From: Shewanella metallivivens
Lineage (GTDB): Bacteria > Pseudomonadota > Gammaproteobacteria > Enterobacterales > Shewanellaceae
DNA: 64,000 nucleotides
Direction: 5' to 3'
Assembly (NCBI RefSeq): GCF_028750675.1
Contig: NZ_JAQQPZ010000001.1
Span: forward strand, 475,327 to 539,326
Shown here piece after piece: positions 27,265-37,638 of this stretch. Every line of letters starts with the position of its first letter. Positions within the stretch are counted from its first letter, which is position 1. The translations under genes and the position numbers were made by a program. The notes beneath the pieces are model-generated. The model was not told the origin of the DNA and ran no database searches. It worked only from the letters and a program-made list of their open reading frames with translations.

Positions 27265-29004
27265 TCATGAGGTAATGGGGTGTTGGGATAAATGGCCCGC
27301 TAGGTACTTTTGATATTTAATGGGTTTGAGTTGGTGAATATCCACCAAGACCAAACCATCAATGCAATCGCCAAATTCAGGGTCGATACCAAAGTCTAAA
27401 AATTTAACCCCTTGGTTGTCGCACAGTTCGCCATATTGTTTAAATAGCGTTGGTACTGATACTGCCATATTGGCTAACGTCCGTTTGAGTATTTTAAAGT
27501 CCTCAGCGTAGTCTGTGCCGTTAAACAAGTGTTGTAATTGGGTTACCCTTTCAGGCGTATATTGATATGAATTAAATGAACTGGCTAATACTTCATCTGT
27601 TGAGAAATGATGTTGATAAAAGAACACTATCATTTCTTTTGCCTGCAACGGCATGCTGTCACTTAACGACACAGGGCCAAATAAATAGCGATATTGGGGG
27701 TTTTTCACTAAGAAGGCACCAATACCTTGCCATAGGTATTCTAGACTACGACGGCCCCAATATTTGGGTTGTACAAAACTTCGCCCTAGTTCTAAGCCTT
27801 GTTCAAAGTAAGGTTGAAAGGCCGGCTTATAGTCGAACAATGACTGGCTGTAGAGTGAGTCCTTGCCGACGCTTTCATGTAATGCTTTTGCGCTGGCAAA
27901 GCGATAGGCGCCGACGATTTCTAGGTCATCTTTGTCCCACAAGACTAAGTGAAAGTAATGATTATCATATTTATCAGTATCACGACGCTTACCCGTGCCT
28001 TCACCTACGGCGCGAAAAGCGATTTCACGTAAGCGACCAATTTCACGCATTATTGCGCTACTTTGCTGATGTTTATAAAGATAAATTTGTTTGTTGTCTT
28101 GGGTTTGCCCGAGTAACTCGCATTGTGATAAAGCATGTTGCAGTTCGCTGCGTTTTTCAGGGTGCGCAATCGCATTTTGGGTAGTAAATAAAGGGCTGCG
28201 ATTTTTACCAATGCGGTATAAATGATTTTTAAGCAATTTAACTTTGGTTTTGAACGGGAAATCCTGGTTGTTAACCACTTCTTTGGCGATCAATTGTCCG
28301 ATACGTACCGGCATCACTTGGTCGGCTTGTTTAAACATCTCTTTAACTAACAGCAAGGTGGCTAATGGCTTGTATATCATTGATGCACCGTAAAATGTGG
28401 CTGAGTTTTTGGCATCAACAAATATGGGCAGCAAGGGTGAATTACAGGCTCGGGCCATTTTTAAAAATCCTGAGTGCCAATGTAAATCCGTTACACCCGT
28501 TGGCCGTAAACGAGACACTTCACCAGACGGGAAAATCAGTACAGCACCTTCGTTTTTAAGGTGGTGATGAATCTCGTCTAAATGTTGTTTGGGTGTACCA
28601 CCTGTCATATTACGTACCGGCAGTATAATGGAGTGTAAGGGTTTAATGGCCATTAATAATTCATTGGCAACCACTTTGATGTCTGGGCGAACTTGGCTAA
28701 TCAGTTTAATCAGGGCGAGGGCATCGAGCGAGCCTATTGGGTGATTGGCGTAAATGACCACGCGGCCTTCGTGCGGGATATTTTCAACCTCGTTATTGGG
28801 TACGCTATAAGTAAAATTCAAGCATGCTAAAATTTGCTCGACAAAGTCTACTCCGGATAAATGCGCATGTTCATTTGCAATCTCATTACATTGTTTTTCG
28901 TGGAGTAAATAACGCAACATGGCTTTAGTGGGGGCCGCCAACCACTGCTTGTTGTGCACATTTGGAAGGTTTTTTTCAACCACATTATCGACAGTAAATA
29001 TCAT
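27265..29004 (-). CDS. olsF: OlsF-like bifunctional ornithine-lipid synthase
   Basis: 579-aa two-domain protein. The N-terminal half is a PlsC-type acyltransferase with the catalytic NHPIGSLD (H-x4-D) and the FPSGEVSR motif. The C-terminal half is a GNAT/OlsB-like N-acyltransferase (EIVGAYRFASAKALHES; LELGRSFVQPKYWGRRSLEYLWQGIGAFL). That domain order matches OlsF of Serratia proteamaculans, which makes ornithine lipids from ornithine and acyl-ACP. The start at ATG 29004 (AAGGATAAGG upstream) leaves 13 bp after the metallophosphatase stop, whereas 29058 would overlap it. A lysophospholipid acyltransferase without ornithine specificity is the alternative. Confidence 0.72.
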   Translation of the reverse strand: MIFTVDNVVEKNLPNVHNKQWLAAPTKAMLRYLLHEKQCNEIANEHAHLSGVDFVEQILACLNFTYSVPNNEVENIPHEGRVVIYANHPIGSLDALALIKLISQVRPDIKVVANELLMAIKPLHSIILPVRNMTGGTPKQHLDEIHHHLKNEGAVLIFPSGEVSRLRPTGVTDLHWHSGFLKMARACNSPLLPIFVDAKNSATFYGASMIYKPLATLLLVKEMFKQADQVMPVRIGQLIAKEVVNNQDFPFKTKVKLLKNHLYRIGKNRSPLFTTQNAIAHPEKRSELQHALSQCELLGQTQDNKQIYLYKHQQSSAIMREIGRLREIAFRAVGEGTGKRRDTDKYDNHYFHLVLWDKDDLEIVGAYRFASAKALHESVGKDSLYSQSLFDYKPAFQPYFEQGLELGRSFVQPKYWGRRSLEYLWQGIGAFLVKNPQYRYLFGPVSLSDSMPLQAKEMIVFFYQHHFSTDEVLASSFNSYQYTPERVTQLQHLFNGTDYAEDFKILKRTLANMAVSVPTLFKQYGELCDNQGVKFLDFGIDPEFGDCIDGLVLVDIHQLKPIKYQKYLAGHLSQHPITS

Positions 29005-29017
29005 GACCTTATCCTTT

Positions 29018-29920
29018 TTATGCAACGTGCTGTTTTTGAGGTGTGATGGGGGTGTCATGTAGATGACTTAGCTCAATGCTGGTCATTGTCTCTGCTTGTA
29101 GGGTTTGCTCATTCCATTTGAGCAGTTGCACATCGCCTTCAAGTGTTTCGGCAATCAAGGTACAGCTTTCTACCCAATCGCCGTCGTTGGCGTAAATTAA
29201 GTGCTGCTGATTGATGATGTGCTCAGACAGTTCTGGCTGGTGGATATGGCCGCACACCACCATGTCGACCTGTTTTTTCGCTGCGTAGCGCAATACGGCA
29301 TCTCGATATTGATTAATGGCTTGCTGGGCCTTATTTACCCGCAGCTTAATAAAGCTGGCCAGTGACCAATAGGGGTAGCCCATCGCACTTCTCACCGCAT
29401 GCAGTTGTCGGTTTAACCACAATAAAACATCATATAAATGGTCGCCTAATTTGGCGTAGGTGCGGCTAACACACACTTGGGAGTCAAACTGATCGCCATG
29501 AAGCATTAAAAACCGTTTGCCATTAATGGACTCATGGATGTGCTGTTTTGCGAGGGTGACACCTCTGAAGTGACTGTCAGCATAAGCTTTAAATGCCTCG
29601 TCATGATTACCGGGAATAAATACGACCTGAGTGCCGTTACTGGCAAGCTCTAGAATTTTTTTGATGACTTTGTCATGGCTGTCTGGCCAGTACACTCTTT
29701 TTTTAAGGGCCCATACATCCACAATATCACCGACCAAATATAAGTAATCACTTTGACTGTGGTTTAAAAAATGCAGTAAAAAATCTGCTTTACAGTCAAC
29801 GCTGCCAAGATGAACGTCTGATAACCACAAGGCATGAAATGATTGGATCTGTTGAGGGTGAGTCAGGTGTGAAATCGGCTGTCGTTTTGCCAGCGCTGTT
29901 GTTTGATTGCTATCAGTCAT
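29018..29920 (-). CDS. calcineurin-type metallophosphoesterase, LpxH-like
   Basis: 300-aa phosphoesterase with the full metal-site set: SDVHLG, GDIVDVW, GNHDE, HGDQFD and GHIHQPE, and a C-terminal Asp/Trp patch (NDGDW). This subgroup resembles UDP-2,3-diacylglucosamine diphosphatase but is longer and is often linked to lipid genes. It is the first gene of a two-gene operon with the OlsF-like gene. The frame opens at a TTG (29938), but ATG at 29920 is the more likely start. A separate true LpxH probably exists elsewhere in the genome; its substrate here is unknown. Confidence 0.82.
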   Translation of the reverse strand: MTDSNQTTALAKRQPISHLTHPQQIQSFHALWLSDVHLGSVDCKADFLLHFLNHSQSDYLYLVGDIVDVWALKKRVYWPDSHDKVIKKILELASNGTQVVFIPGNHDEAFKAYADSHFRGVTLAKQHIHESINGKRFLMLHGDQFDSQVCVSRTYAKLGDHLYDVLLWLNRQLHAVRSAMGYPYWSLASFIKLRVNKAQQAINQYRDAVLRYAAKKQVDMVVCGHIHQPELSEHIINQQHLIYANDGDWVESCTLIAETLEGDVQLLKWNEQTLQAETMTSIELSHLHDTPITPQKQHVA

Positions 29921-30032
29921 CTTCTGCCAGTTTCCCAATACACAGGTTGCGTCAGTGTTAATTTAGAGTAGGGCAGTTAATTGACGCTAAGGTGAACGAT
30001 TTATTGCAAATTGATTAAGTTTAATGAGAAGA

Positions 30033-30061
30033 CCAATTCCATTCATTGTCTGGTCATTCAG
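30033..30061. repeat. 29-bp dispersed repeat shared with 31981-32009
   Basis: CCAATTCCATTCATTGTCTG and the following 9 bases differ from 31981-32009 at 3 of 29 positions. It lies alone here; at 31981 the same stretch begins a larger element. Confidence 0.65.
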
Positions 30062-30083
30062 AATGCGTCTAGTGTTTTTGATT

Positions 30084-30113
30084 AAGGGGGCAATGCAGAA
30101 ATAGTGCCCCCTT
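30084..30113. other. GC-rich hairpin
   Basis: Arms AAGGGGGCA and TGCCCCCTT around 12 nt, near the promoter side of the metallophosphatase gene. No T-run on either strand follows, so it is not a standard terminator. Confidence 0.45.
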
Positions 30114-30179
30114 GAATAGCGGTATTAGAGTAAAAGTGAGTTTGTTATTTAACTGAGTGTTGAGTTATTTTTGCCAATG

Positions 30180-30206
30180 AAAAAGGGAAATACTCAGTAT
30201 TTCCCT
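30180..30206 (-). terminator. Rho-independent terminator of ldh
   Basis: On the minus strand AGGGAAATAC-TGA-GTATTTCCCT is followed by TTTTT. It begins 20 nt after the ldh stop codon. Confidence 0.85.
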
Positions 30207-30225
30207 AGGCTAATTCGGCTGGGTA

Positions 30226-31257
30226 TTATCGTGCGGCGTCGATAATGGCTTTGGCCATTTCATCGGCAACAGAACCTGTGGTACGGTTTTCGCTATCTGC
30301 GCGGCTAAAGATGGTTAGCAATGTGTTGTAAATTTGCTCTACCTTAGCTTTAGATGCCGCGGCATCATAGTTTTTCTCAAATGAGACATTAATAATGCCG
30401 CCAGCATTAATAACATAATCAGGTGCGTATAAAATGCCCATCTGTTTAAGTTTTTCGCCGTGACGCACTTCTGCTAGTTGGTTATTGGCACAACCGGCAA
30501 CGATAGTGGCTTTTAACAGTGGAAGGGTGGTGTCATTGATTGTTGCACCTAATGCACAGGGGGCATATACATCCACATCTTGGGTATAGATGTCTTGTGG
30601 CGCTACAACCGTTGCACCAAACTCTGTCGCTACGCGGTCAAGCGATGCTTGATGAATGTCGGTAACAATTAACTCAGCGCCTTCTTCATGCAAATGTTTA
30701 CACAGGTAATATCCAACGTGTCCAACACCCTGAACTGTGACTTTAATCCCTTTTAGGCTATCTACACCGCGTTGATGTTTAACGGCCGCTTTAATGCCTA
30801 AATAAGTCCCTAATGCGGTTAATGGTGATGGGTCACCTGATTTTCCTTCCATGCCTGCAACAAATTCTGTTTCGCGGCTGGCAATCATGATGTCAGATGT
30901 TGATACGCCAACATCCTCTGCTGAATAGTATTTACCACCTAAGCTATTAACAAAGCGGCCAAAGGCTAAAAATAATGCTTCGCGGTCAGTGGTTTTCGGA
31001 TCGGCGATGATTACGGCTTTACCGCCACCCATGCTTAAGCCTGCAAGCGCATTTTTATAAGTCATGCCACGAGATAAACGCAGTACATCTGTTAACGCTT
31101 CATCATCCGATTGATAGTTCCACATACGACACCCGCCAACAGCTGGCCCAAGGTTAGTGTTGTGGACTGCGATAATGGCTTTTAAACCACTTTGCTTGTC
31201 ATGACAAAATACCACTTGTTCGTGTTCATCGAACGAAACATGATTAAATACTGTCAC
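30226..31257 (-). CDS. ldh: leucine dehydrogenase
   Basis: 343-aa amino acid dehydrogenase that deaminates leucine and other branched-chain amino acids to keto acids with NAD+. Glu/Leu/Phe/Val signature LAGLSMGGGKAVIIADP with the catalytic Lys; cofactor fold VQGVGHVGYYLCKHL; and VGGCRMWNYQSDDEAL near the N-terminus, which fits leucine rather than glutamate dehydrogenase. A LiuR-type palindrome lies 173 bp upstream, consistent with control as part of branched-chain amino acid catabolism (inference). A terminator follows directly. Confidence 0.94.
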   Translation of the reverse strand: MTVFNHVSFDEHEQVVFCHDKQSGLKAIIAVHNTNLGPAVGGCRMWNYQSDDEALTDVLRLSRGMTYKNALAGLSMGGGKAVIIADPKTTDREALFLAFGRFVNSLGGKYYSAEDVGVSTSDIMIASRETEFVAGMEGKSGDPSPLTALGTYLGIKAAVKHQRGVDSLKGIKVTVQGVGHVGYYLCKHLHEEGAELIVTDIHQASLDRVATEFGATVVAPQDIYTQDVDVYAPCALGATINDTTLPLLKATIVAGCANNQLAEVRHGEKLKQMGILYAPDYVINAGGIINVSFEKNYDAAASKAKVEQIYNTLLTIFSRADSENRTTGSVADEMAKAIIDAAR

Positions 31258-31429
31258 GTGTAATCTCCGCTTGCTGTGTGTAAAAGTAAAGTAACGTACC
31301 TAGGGAATAGAGTCTATTAGGTACAAACGACTGCTTGTTAAATTTATTGCAGCACGATAGCATTTAGCGCTACTCTCAACAAAGCATGATTTAGTTATTT
31401 TTGTGATTGATGTGGAAATTTAGCTTGCC

Positions 31430-31449
31430 ACTTTACGTAAACGTAAAGT
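31430..31449. promoter_or_regulatory. LiuR-type operator
   Basis: Perfect palindrome ACTTTACG-TAAA-CGTAAAGT between divergent ldh (173 bp away) and the DUF4826 gene (88 bp away). It matches the remembered LiuR consensus (TTTACGTnnACGTAAA) used in Shewanella for branched-chain amino acid genes; ldh is the expected target. Confidence 0.75.
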
Positions 31450-31536
31450 AACTTATGTTGCATCATTGTTTTTGAGATTGAATTTTAGGTTAATTATTGT
31501 ACTAACCTGAAACATAACAATAAGATAGGAAGTATT

Positions 31537-31977
31537 ATGACTGAAGAAGTTGCAGAGAATGTCACAGAGCCAACAGTAGACCAAGATGCCTTAAGACAAG
31601 AGTGGGTGCGTACTCAGTTTCAAAAAGCCAATCGCTTTTTAGCTGAAAAAGGCGTGATCCCAAGTAACGTATTGGCCAGTGAAAGCCGTTATCTTGCGCC
31701 TTATTTAGCCATTTGGAAAATGGAATCTAAGCAGCCTAAAAAACAAACTTTTTGGGTGATGTCTGGTGACTTACCGTCGGATTATGTTGATGTTAAAGTG
31801 GCGGCAACTGCGCGTGATGCTATTCGTCATTTTTCATTGATGTGGCAGCTCAAAGCTGAAAACCTCCATCAATCAGGCGCTACGAGAGATGAGACACAAC
31901 GAAAGTTTGCACAATTATTAGTGTCGCGGGCAGAAAGCCTGTATAAAATGCATCAAGATGAAAAACTTTGGGGCTAA
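31537..31977 (+). CDS. DUF4826 family protein
   Basis: 146-aa soluble protein with the DUF4826 pattern: EWVRTQFQKANRFLAEKGVI, then ESRYLAPYLAIWKMES, WVMSGDLPSDYVDV and ARDAIRHFSLMWQLKAENL. No enzymatic motif is evident. It is divergent from ldh and shares the interval that holds the LiuR-type site, so it could also be under that regulator. The stop codon is followed 4 bp later by a repeat element. Function unknown. Confidence 0.78.
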   Translation: MTEEVAENVTEPTVDQDALRQEWVRTQFQKANRFLAEKGVIPSNVLASESRYLAPYLAIWKMESKQPKKQTFWVMSGDLPSDYVDVKVAATARDAIRHFSLMWQLKAENLHQSGATRDETQRKFAQLLVSRAESLYKMHQDEKLWG

Positions 31978-31980
31978 TAC

Positions 31981-32240
31981 CCAATTCCACTCATTATCTG
32001 GTCGTTCAGCGGGAGTTCTGTGCCTTCTAGGCAAGTCATAGGATTGTAGGCAGAGTTGCTCTACCTTCTGCATCCATGTAGTCGTCGGCAACTGCTCCTG
32101 CGTTGCTCTACCTCCTGCATCCATGCAGTCGTCGGCAACTGCTCCTGCGTTGCTCTACCTTCTGCATCCATGCAGTCGTATGTAGCAGTATAGAAGGCAC
32201 AGAACCCCGCCTTGCAGGAGACACTCAGACTGTCCATTTC
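31981..32240. repeat. inverted-repeat element with internal 47-bp tandem units
   Basis: Begins with the 29-bp segment shared with 30033-30061. An inner inverted pair, CGGGAGTTCTGTGCCTTCTA (about 32010-32029) and TAGAAGGCACAGAACCCCG (32191-32209), flanks a tandem array at 32055-32180. The outer right boundary is a guess. It has no open frame, so it looks like a non-autonomous mobile or palindromic repeat. Confidence 0.6.
32055..32180. repeat. 47-bp tandem repeat, about 2.7 copies
   Basis: Units start at 32055, 32102 and 32149, each beginning GTTGCTCTACC and containing GCATCCATG and GTCGTCGGCAACTGCTCCTGC; the third is cut after 32 bp. Units are nearly identical. They are contiguous without spacers, so this is not a CRISPR array. 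Confidence 0.9.
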
Positions 32241-32368
32241 TTTGTTGCTTTGCCTTAAAAGGGAATAACCATCATTATTTTAGCAATGCGCCTCAAACTG
32301 AACAATCTGAGTGGCTCTGATTGGTCACATAATTAATGGATTTGGTATAGTAGCCCATAAGCGCATTT

Positions 32369-32394
32369 AAAAAAGGCACCTAGGTGCCTTTTTT
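32369..32394. terminator. bidirectional terminator
   Basis: AAAAAAGGCACC / GGTGCCTTTTTT around a 2-nt centre, between the DUF4826 gene and the end of roxA. Being symmetric it can serve both strands; it lies 32 nt after the roxA stop. Confidence 0.85.
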
Positions 32395-32425
32395 GTTTAG
32401 CGTAAACTGTCACAACTTAGCGTGA

Positions 32426-33568
32426 TCAGCATTCGTCTTCCGCTAAGTAATATAAACCTTGATTAACCAGTTGGGTTAACAGCTCAAGTAATACGGGGTG
32501 CTCAACCAGTTCACTGGCTTGTTCTGGCATAATACTGACATTGTTGGCTAACAGTAGTAATACTGCCTCGCTTATTTCTGCTAATGGGTACTCTTCACCA
32601 TTAATAAATAACCGCGCATGGTTGTCTTGTTCAAGACGTAATACCTTTAAGCCCCCAATACGCTGAATAATTGCACCTTGTTCTATGGCATCAATTAAGT
32701 CATCACTGCTTAATGGCGCTTCGCCTTCACAGATATCGAGTTCGAATCGATTTTGACTCAATAATTTACCTAGCATGGTTTGATAGGCTTGAGGATCTTG
32801 GGCAAGTTGTACCAATAAATCCATAATGCCTTGTTGATGCGCTTGGCTAATGAGTCCTGGCGAACTCGGTTCGTCCTTAGACGTAAACCGTTTGTGCCCC
32901 TGATTACTGTCGATAAGGCTATCGGCGAGCTGTGTGAGCAGTTCTTGTTGGCTCGGCGCTCTAAAACCAATGGAATATGACATAGCTAACGTCACTGTTT
33001 CACCACAATGTGGGTAGCCTGGCGGAATGTATAACACATCGCCTTTTTGTAATACCACATCGATAATTGGCTCGAAATCATCTACTAAGGGTGAGTTTTC
33101 ATTGCCGCCACGGCGTTTATGTTGACCTTTGTCACCGACTTTCCAGCGACGTTCGCCTTCACCTTGAATAATAAACACATCGTAGTTGTCGATGTGCGGT
33201 CCTACGCCGCCACCGGGTGTGGCAAACGATACCATCAAGTCATCAAAGCGCCAGTCGGGTAAAAAGCGAAATGCTTCCACTAATGGCTGTGAAGCAGGAT
33301 ACCAATGGTTAACGGCTTGCACTAATAGCTGCCAGTTATCTTCGCCAAATTGGTCGTAGTCTTCAAATGGACCTTGTACCACGTCCCAATCATCATTTTT
33401 TGTGATAACAACGCGCGATGAAATCTCTTCTTCGCAGGCGAGGCCCGCAAGTTCATCTGCGGCAATGGGGTCGTCAAAATCGACAAATGCTTGTTTGATA
33501 ACAAGCGGTTTCTGCTGCCAATGCTGTTTAATAAAGGCTTGGGTATCAATATTTAATGTGTACATCAT
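32426..33568 (-). CDS. roxA: ribosomal protein L16 arginine 3-hydroxylase (YcfD)
   Basis: 380-aa JmjC-type 2-oxoglutarate/Fe(II) oxygenase. It hydroxylates an arginine of ribosomal protein uL16. The iron ligands are visible in GPHIDNYDVF (H-x-D) and in PPGYPHCGET (distal His), within a cupin fold (about 85-205); a C-terminal winged-helix dimerisation region follows. Length matches E. coli YcfD. In E. coli phoQ and phoP lie between ycfD and purB; here they are missing and purB follows at 83 bp. A second ATG one codon downstream is an alternative start. Confidence 0.93.
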   Translation of the reverse strand: MMYTLNIDTQAFIKQHWQQKPLVIKQAFVDFDDPIAADELAGLACEEEISSRVVITKNDDWDVVQGPFEDYDQFGEDNWQLLVQAVNHWYPASQPLVEAFRFLPDWRFDDLMVSFATPGGGVGPHIDNYDVFIIQGEGERRWKVGDKGQHKRRGGNENSPLVDDFEPIIDVVLQKGDVLYIPPGYPHCGETVTLAMSYSIGFRAPSQQELLTQLADSLIDSNQGHKRFTSKDEPSSPGLISQAHQQGIMDLLVQLAQDPQAYQTMLGKLLSQNRFELDICEGEAPLSSDDLIDAIEQGAIIQRIGGLKVLRLEQDNHARLFINGEEYPLAEISEAVLLLLANNVSIMPEQASELVEHPVLLELLTQLVNQGLYYLAEDEC

Positions 33569-33597
33569 TGACCTCAGATGGAGAGTGTTAAATCCAA

Positions 33598-33624
33598 TAA
33601 AAAAGCGGTCACAGATGCGACCGC
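33598..33624 (-). terminator. Rho-independent terminator of purB
   Basis: On the minus strand GCGGTC-GCATCTGT-GACCGC followed by TTTTTT. It begins about 28 nt after the purB stop and separates purB from roxA. Confidence 0.85.
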
Positions 33625-33651
33625 CAAGATTAGCTTGTGTCGATTAAATGA

Positions 33652-35061
<1,410 letters not shown>

Positions 35062-35694
35062 TTAATTGTTATTTTGGCTTATTTTAGCGGTATCAAATAT
35101 CGCTTTTCGGGCAAACACTAAATGGCGACGTTTGCCGCCTAATTGGCGCCACAATACTGCACTGCGCATGGCAGCAAGTAGAAGGGCACGAATTTTATGT
35201 TGTACTATGGGTTGCTTTAAGCACTCGGGGTTGCCTGATATTTGCAATTTAGGCCCAAGTTCGCTGATGATGTCGCTATATATACTGGCAAAGTTAGCAA
35301 TAACTTGTTCGTCAGTGATAGCAAAGTGGTTCAATTGACGATGTATTTGATTGATCCGCTCGGCAAGCATGCCTAAGCCGTTTGCTGAACGAGCCAGCTT
35401 TCGCTCTAGTGCTAATACTCCGACTAAGTAACGCGTTGTTTCGACATCTTTATTACTGCCATCGCCCAGTTGATTTTGAATCAACTGGTAGCCTTTATTT
35501 AATATGCTTTTATCTTGATAGACATCGGCTGTGGCTTCTGGTTCGGTGACTAAGATGGTATTTAATGTTGCCGCCAGGGCTTCTTTATCACTTTCACCGT
35601 GGCGAGCTAAATACTGCACTTGGCCAATTGCCTGTAAAATCCCGGCAAATGCCATAGTGCGTTCAAACAATATGGTTTGTTGAGTTTGACTCAC
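35062..35694 (-). CDS. hflD: HflD (high frequency lysogenisation protein D homologue)
   Basis: 210-aa all-helical protein of the HflD/YcfC family. In E. coli HflD is a peripheral inner-membrane protein that binds phage lambda CII and lowers lysogeny; its housekeeping role is unclear. The call rests on family-like sequence ([44 protein letters not shown]) and on position between mnmA and purB, as in E. coli. It starts 3 bp after mnmA, so is co-transcribed with it. Confidence 0.93.
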   Translation of the reverse strand: MSQTQQTILFERTMAFAGILQAIGQVQYLARHGESDKEALAATLNTILVTEPEATADVYQDKSILNKGYQLIQNQLGDGSNKDVETTRYLVGVLALERKLARSANGLGMLAERINQIHRQLNHFAITDEQVIANFASIYSDIISELGPKLQISGNPECLKQPIVQHKIRALLLAAMRSAVLWRQLGGKRRHLVFARKAIFDTAKISQNNN

Positions 35695-35697
35695 GAT

Positions 35698-36816
35698 TTA
35701 TCCTCGGATTAAGGTATCGATAATGCCGCCACCTAAACAAATTTCACCATCATAAAATACCGCGGACTGGCCTGGCGTGACAGCGGCAACAGGTTCATCG
35801 AATGTCACGGTAATGTTATCTGGGTCTGTGTAGACTAACGTACAGGCCACATCGCGTTGACGGTAACGTGTTTTTACAGTGATTTGACTGTTATTGGCAG
35901 GGCCTTTGCGGTCAACCCAATGCAGTTGATTAACGGTCATGCCCTGGGACATAAGGCGTGGATGATTTGCGCCTTGTGCAACCACGAGTACATTACGAAT
36001 TAAATCTTTTTCGACCACATACCACGGGTCTTCGCTACTGTTTTTAAGGCCGCCAATCCCTAGCCCTTTACGTTGCCCAAGGGTGTGATACATCAGCCCT
36101 TGATGAGTGCCTATGACTTCGCCTTCAGCCGTTTCAATGTCACCAGGTTGTGCCGGTAAATAAGTAGCGAGAAAGTCAGTGAATTTACGCTCGCCAATAA
36201 AACAAATGCCGGTACTGTCTTTTTTGTCGTGAGTGATTAAGCCCATTTTTTTAGCAATCTCACGTACTTCATGTTTTTCAAGCTCACCGACAGGAAATAA
36301 GCTGCGTGCGACTTGTTCATGACTGAGGGTGTATAAGAAGTAGCTCTGATCTTTATTGCCATCAACACCGCGGAGCATTTCAACGCTGCCATCGCTGTTA
36401 TCACGACGACGCACATAATGGCCCATGGCGATGTAGTCGGCGTCTAAAATCTCGTCTGCAAATTCAAGGAATGCTTTGAATTTAATTTCTTTGTTGCACA
36501 TGATATCTGGGTTAGGCGTGCGGCCGGCTTTGTATTCGGCTAAAAAATACTCGAACACGTTGTCCCAGTATTCAGCGGCAAAGTTGACGGTATGCATTTT
36601 GATACCAAGCTTGTCACACACAGCCTGCGCATCTTTTAAATCCTCTGCCGCAGCGCAATATTCATCGGTATCGTCTTCTTCCCAGTTCTTCATAAATAGA
36701 CCTTCAACCTCGTAGCCTTGCTGGATAAGCAAATAGGCCGAAACAGAAGAGTCCACACCGCCGGACATGCCGACAATGACTTTTTTACCATTAGAAGTTG
36801 GGTTGATTGATGTCAT
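35698..36816 (-). CDS. mnmA: tRNA-specific 2-thiouridylase MnmA
   Basis: 372-aa enzyme that puts sulfur on C2 of U34 in tRNA Glu, Gln and Lys. N-terminal PP-loop SGGVDSSV (residues about 19-26); first catalytic Cys in [14 protein letters not shown]; second in [10 protein letters not shown]; the central [13 protein letters not shown] motif is present. It follows the order rluE-nudJ-mnmA-hflD-purB. It leaves a 237-bp gap before nudJ, which may contain its own promoter. Confidence 0.97.
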   Translation of the reverse strand: MTSINPTSNGKKVIVGMSGGVDSSVSAYLLIQQGYEVEGLFMKNWEEDDTDEYCAAAEDLKDAQAVCDKLGIKMHTVNFAAEYWDNVFEYFLAEYKAGRTPNPDIMCNKEIKFKAFLEFADEILDADYIAMGHYVRRRDNSDGSVEMLRGVDGNKDQSYFLYTLSHEQVARSLFPVGELEKHEVREIAKKMGLITHDKKDSTGICFIGERKFTDFLATYLPAQPGDIETAEGEVIGTHQGLMYHTLGQRKGLGIGGLKNSSEDPWYVVEKDLIRNVLVVAQGANHPRLMSQGMTVNQLHWVDRKGPANNSQITVKTRYRQRDVACTLVYTDPDNITVTFDEPVAAVTPGQSAVFYDGEICLGGGIIDTLIRG

Positions 36817-37053
36817 AAATCCTAAAAACCATTGAATAAAGAGAAAATGTATATGGTGGTGTCTGTTAATGGTTTCAAGCTAATGGTAACAATTGACTGA
36901 GCTTGAAAGCCGTTAAACAAGGTCAACAATAAAATAAAAGTGATATAAACCTAATCTTATCGTGTAAACATTGCATTTGTGCGGCGCGTATTCTACCACG
37001 CATTCGAGCGCTGGGCTATCTTGAAGGACAGTCAATGTAGGGAGAAAACTGAG

Positions 37054-37587
37054 CTAACGCGTGTGCAAATAGTCTGAATTAAGTAAGGTTAATGGCAAGT
37101 GGTGCGGACAAGGTTTTGCATCGCTTTTTTGCGTCAAGTCTCTGGTAGCCGGAGGGGATTGGTCTAATAAACCTGCTTGCTGGACATAGTCATCAATACT
37201 TTTGAGCACGAGCGGGCTGCGTAATTGGTCGCCTAACTCACCAATTTGTTCGCGAGATAACCAATGGGTGCGGGTAATGGCGCTGTCGAGTGGCGTGCCT
37301 TCAATGGGTTGCTCGAGGTCAATGCAAAAGGTGTAACGTACAAATGCGAGTGTGTCACTGACACTAAATTGATAAATACCGACAATGGCTTGCGGTGCAA
37401 TGGCCAGCCCTGTTTCTTCTAATATTTCCCGTGAACAGGCATCAATGAGTGACTCGTTTGCCTCTAAATGTCCAGCTGGTTGATTAAATTTAACCTGGCC
37501 ATCAATTATCTCTTCGACCAGTAAAAACTTGCCTTGGCTGTAAACAACACAAGCGACAGTGGTATTGGGTTTGTAACGTTGAGTCAT
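37054..37587 (-). CDS. nudJ: Nudix phosphatase NudJ
   Basis: 177-aa Nudix protein. Box: GHLEANESLIDACSREILEETGL (about 39-61), complete. E. coli NudJ hydrolyses nucleoside tri- and diphosphates and the thiamine precursor HMP-PP. The N-terminus RYKPNTTVACVVYSQGKFLLVEE fits NudJ, and position between rluE and mnmA is the same as in E. coli. The C-terminal 30 residues look disordered. Confidence 0.93.
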   Translation of the reverse strand: MTQRYKPNTTVACVVYSQGKFLLVEEIIDGQVKFNQPAGHLEANESLIDACSREILEETGLAIAPQAIVGIYQFSVSDTLAFVRYTFCIDLEQPIEGTPLDSAITRTHWLSREQIGELGDQLRSPLVLKSIDDYVQQAGLLDQSPPATRDLTQKSDAKPCPHHLPLTLLNSDYLHTR

Positions 37588-37638
37588 ATATTTACTCCCT
37601 TATTTTAGTGCTTTGCCTGTGTTATTTATGGTTAATGA

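Larger units (their letters stand above)
29921..30225. other. intergenic region with repeats and the ldh terminator
   Basis: About 305 bp between the metallophosphatase start and the end of ldh. It holds a dispersed repeat (30033-30061), a GC-rich hairpin (30084-30113) and the ldh terminator (30180-30206). No reading frame of interest was seen. Confidence 0.6.

Noticed and set aside
27576..28184. 202-codon plus-strand open frame
   Set aside because: Lies entirely inside the OlsF-like gene on the other strand and shows no domain or start context.
30084..30113. Second terminator for ldh
   Set aside because: GC-rich hairpin lacks a T-run, and a good terminator already lies at 30180-30206.
32055..32180. 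CRISPR array
   Set aside because: Units of 47 bp directly abut each other, with no spacers, no leader and no cas genes.
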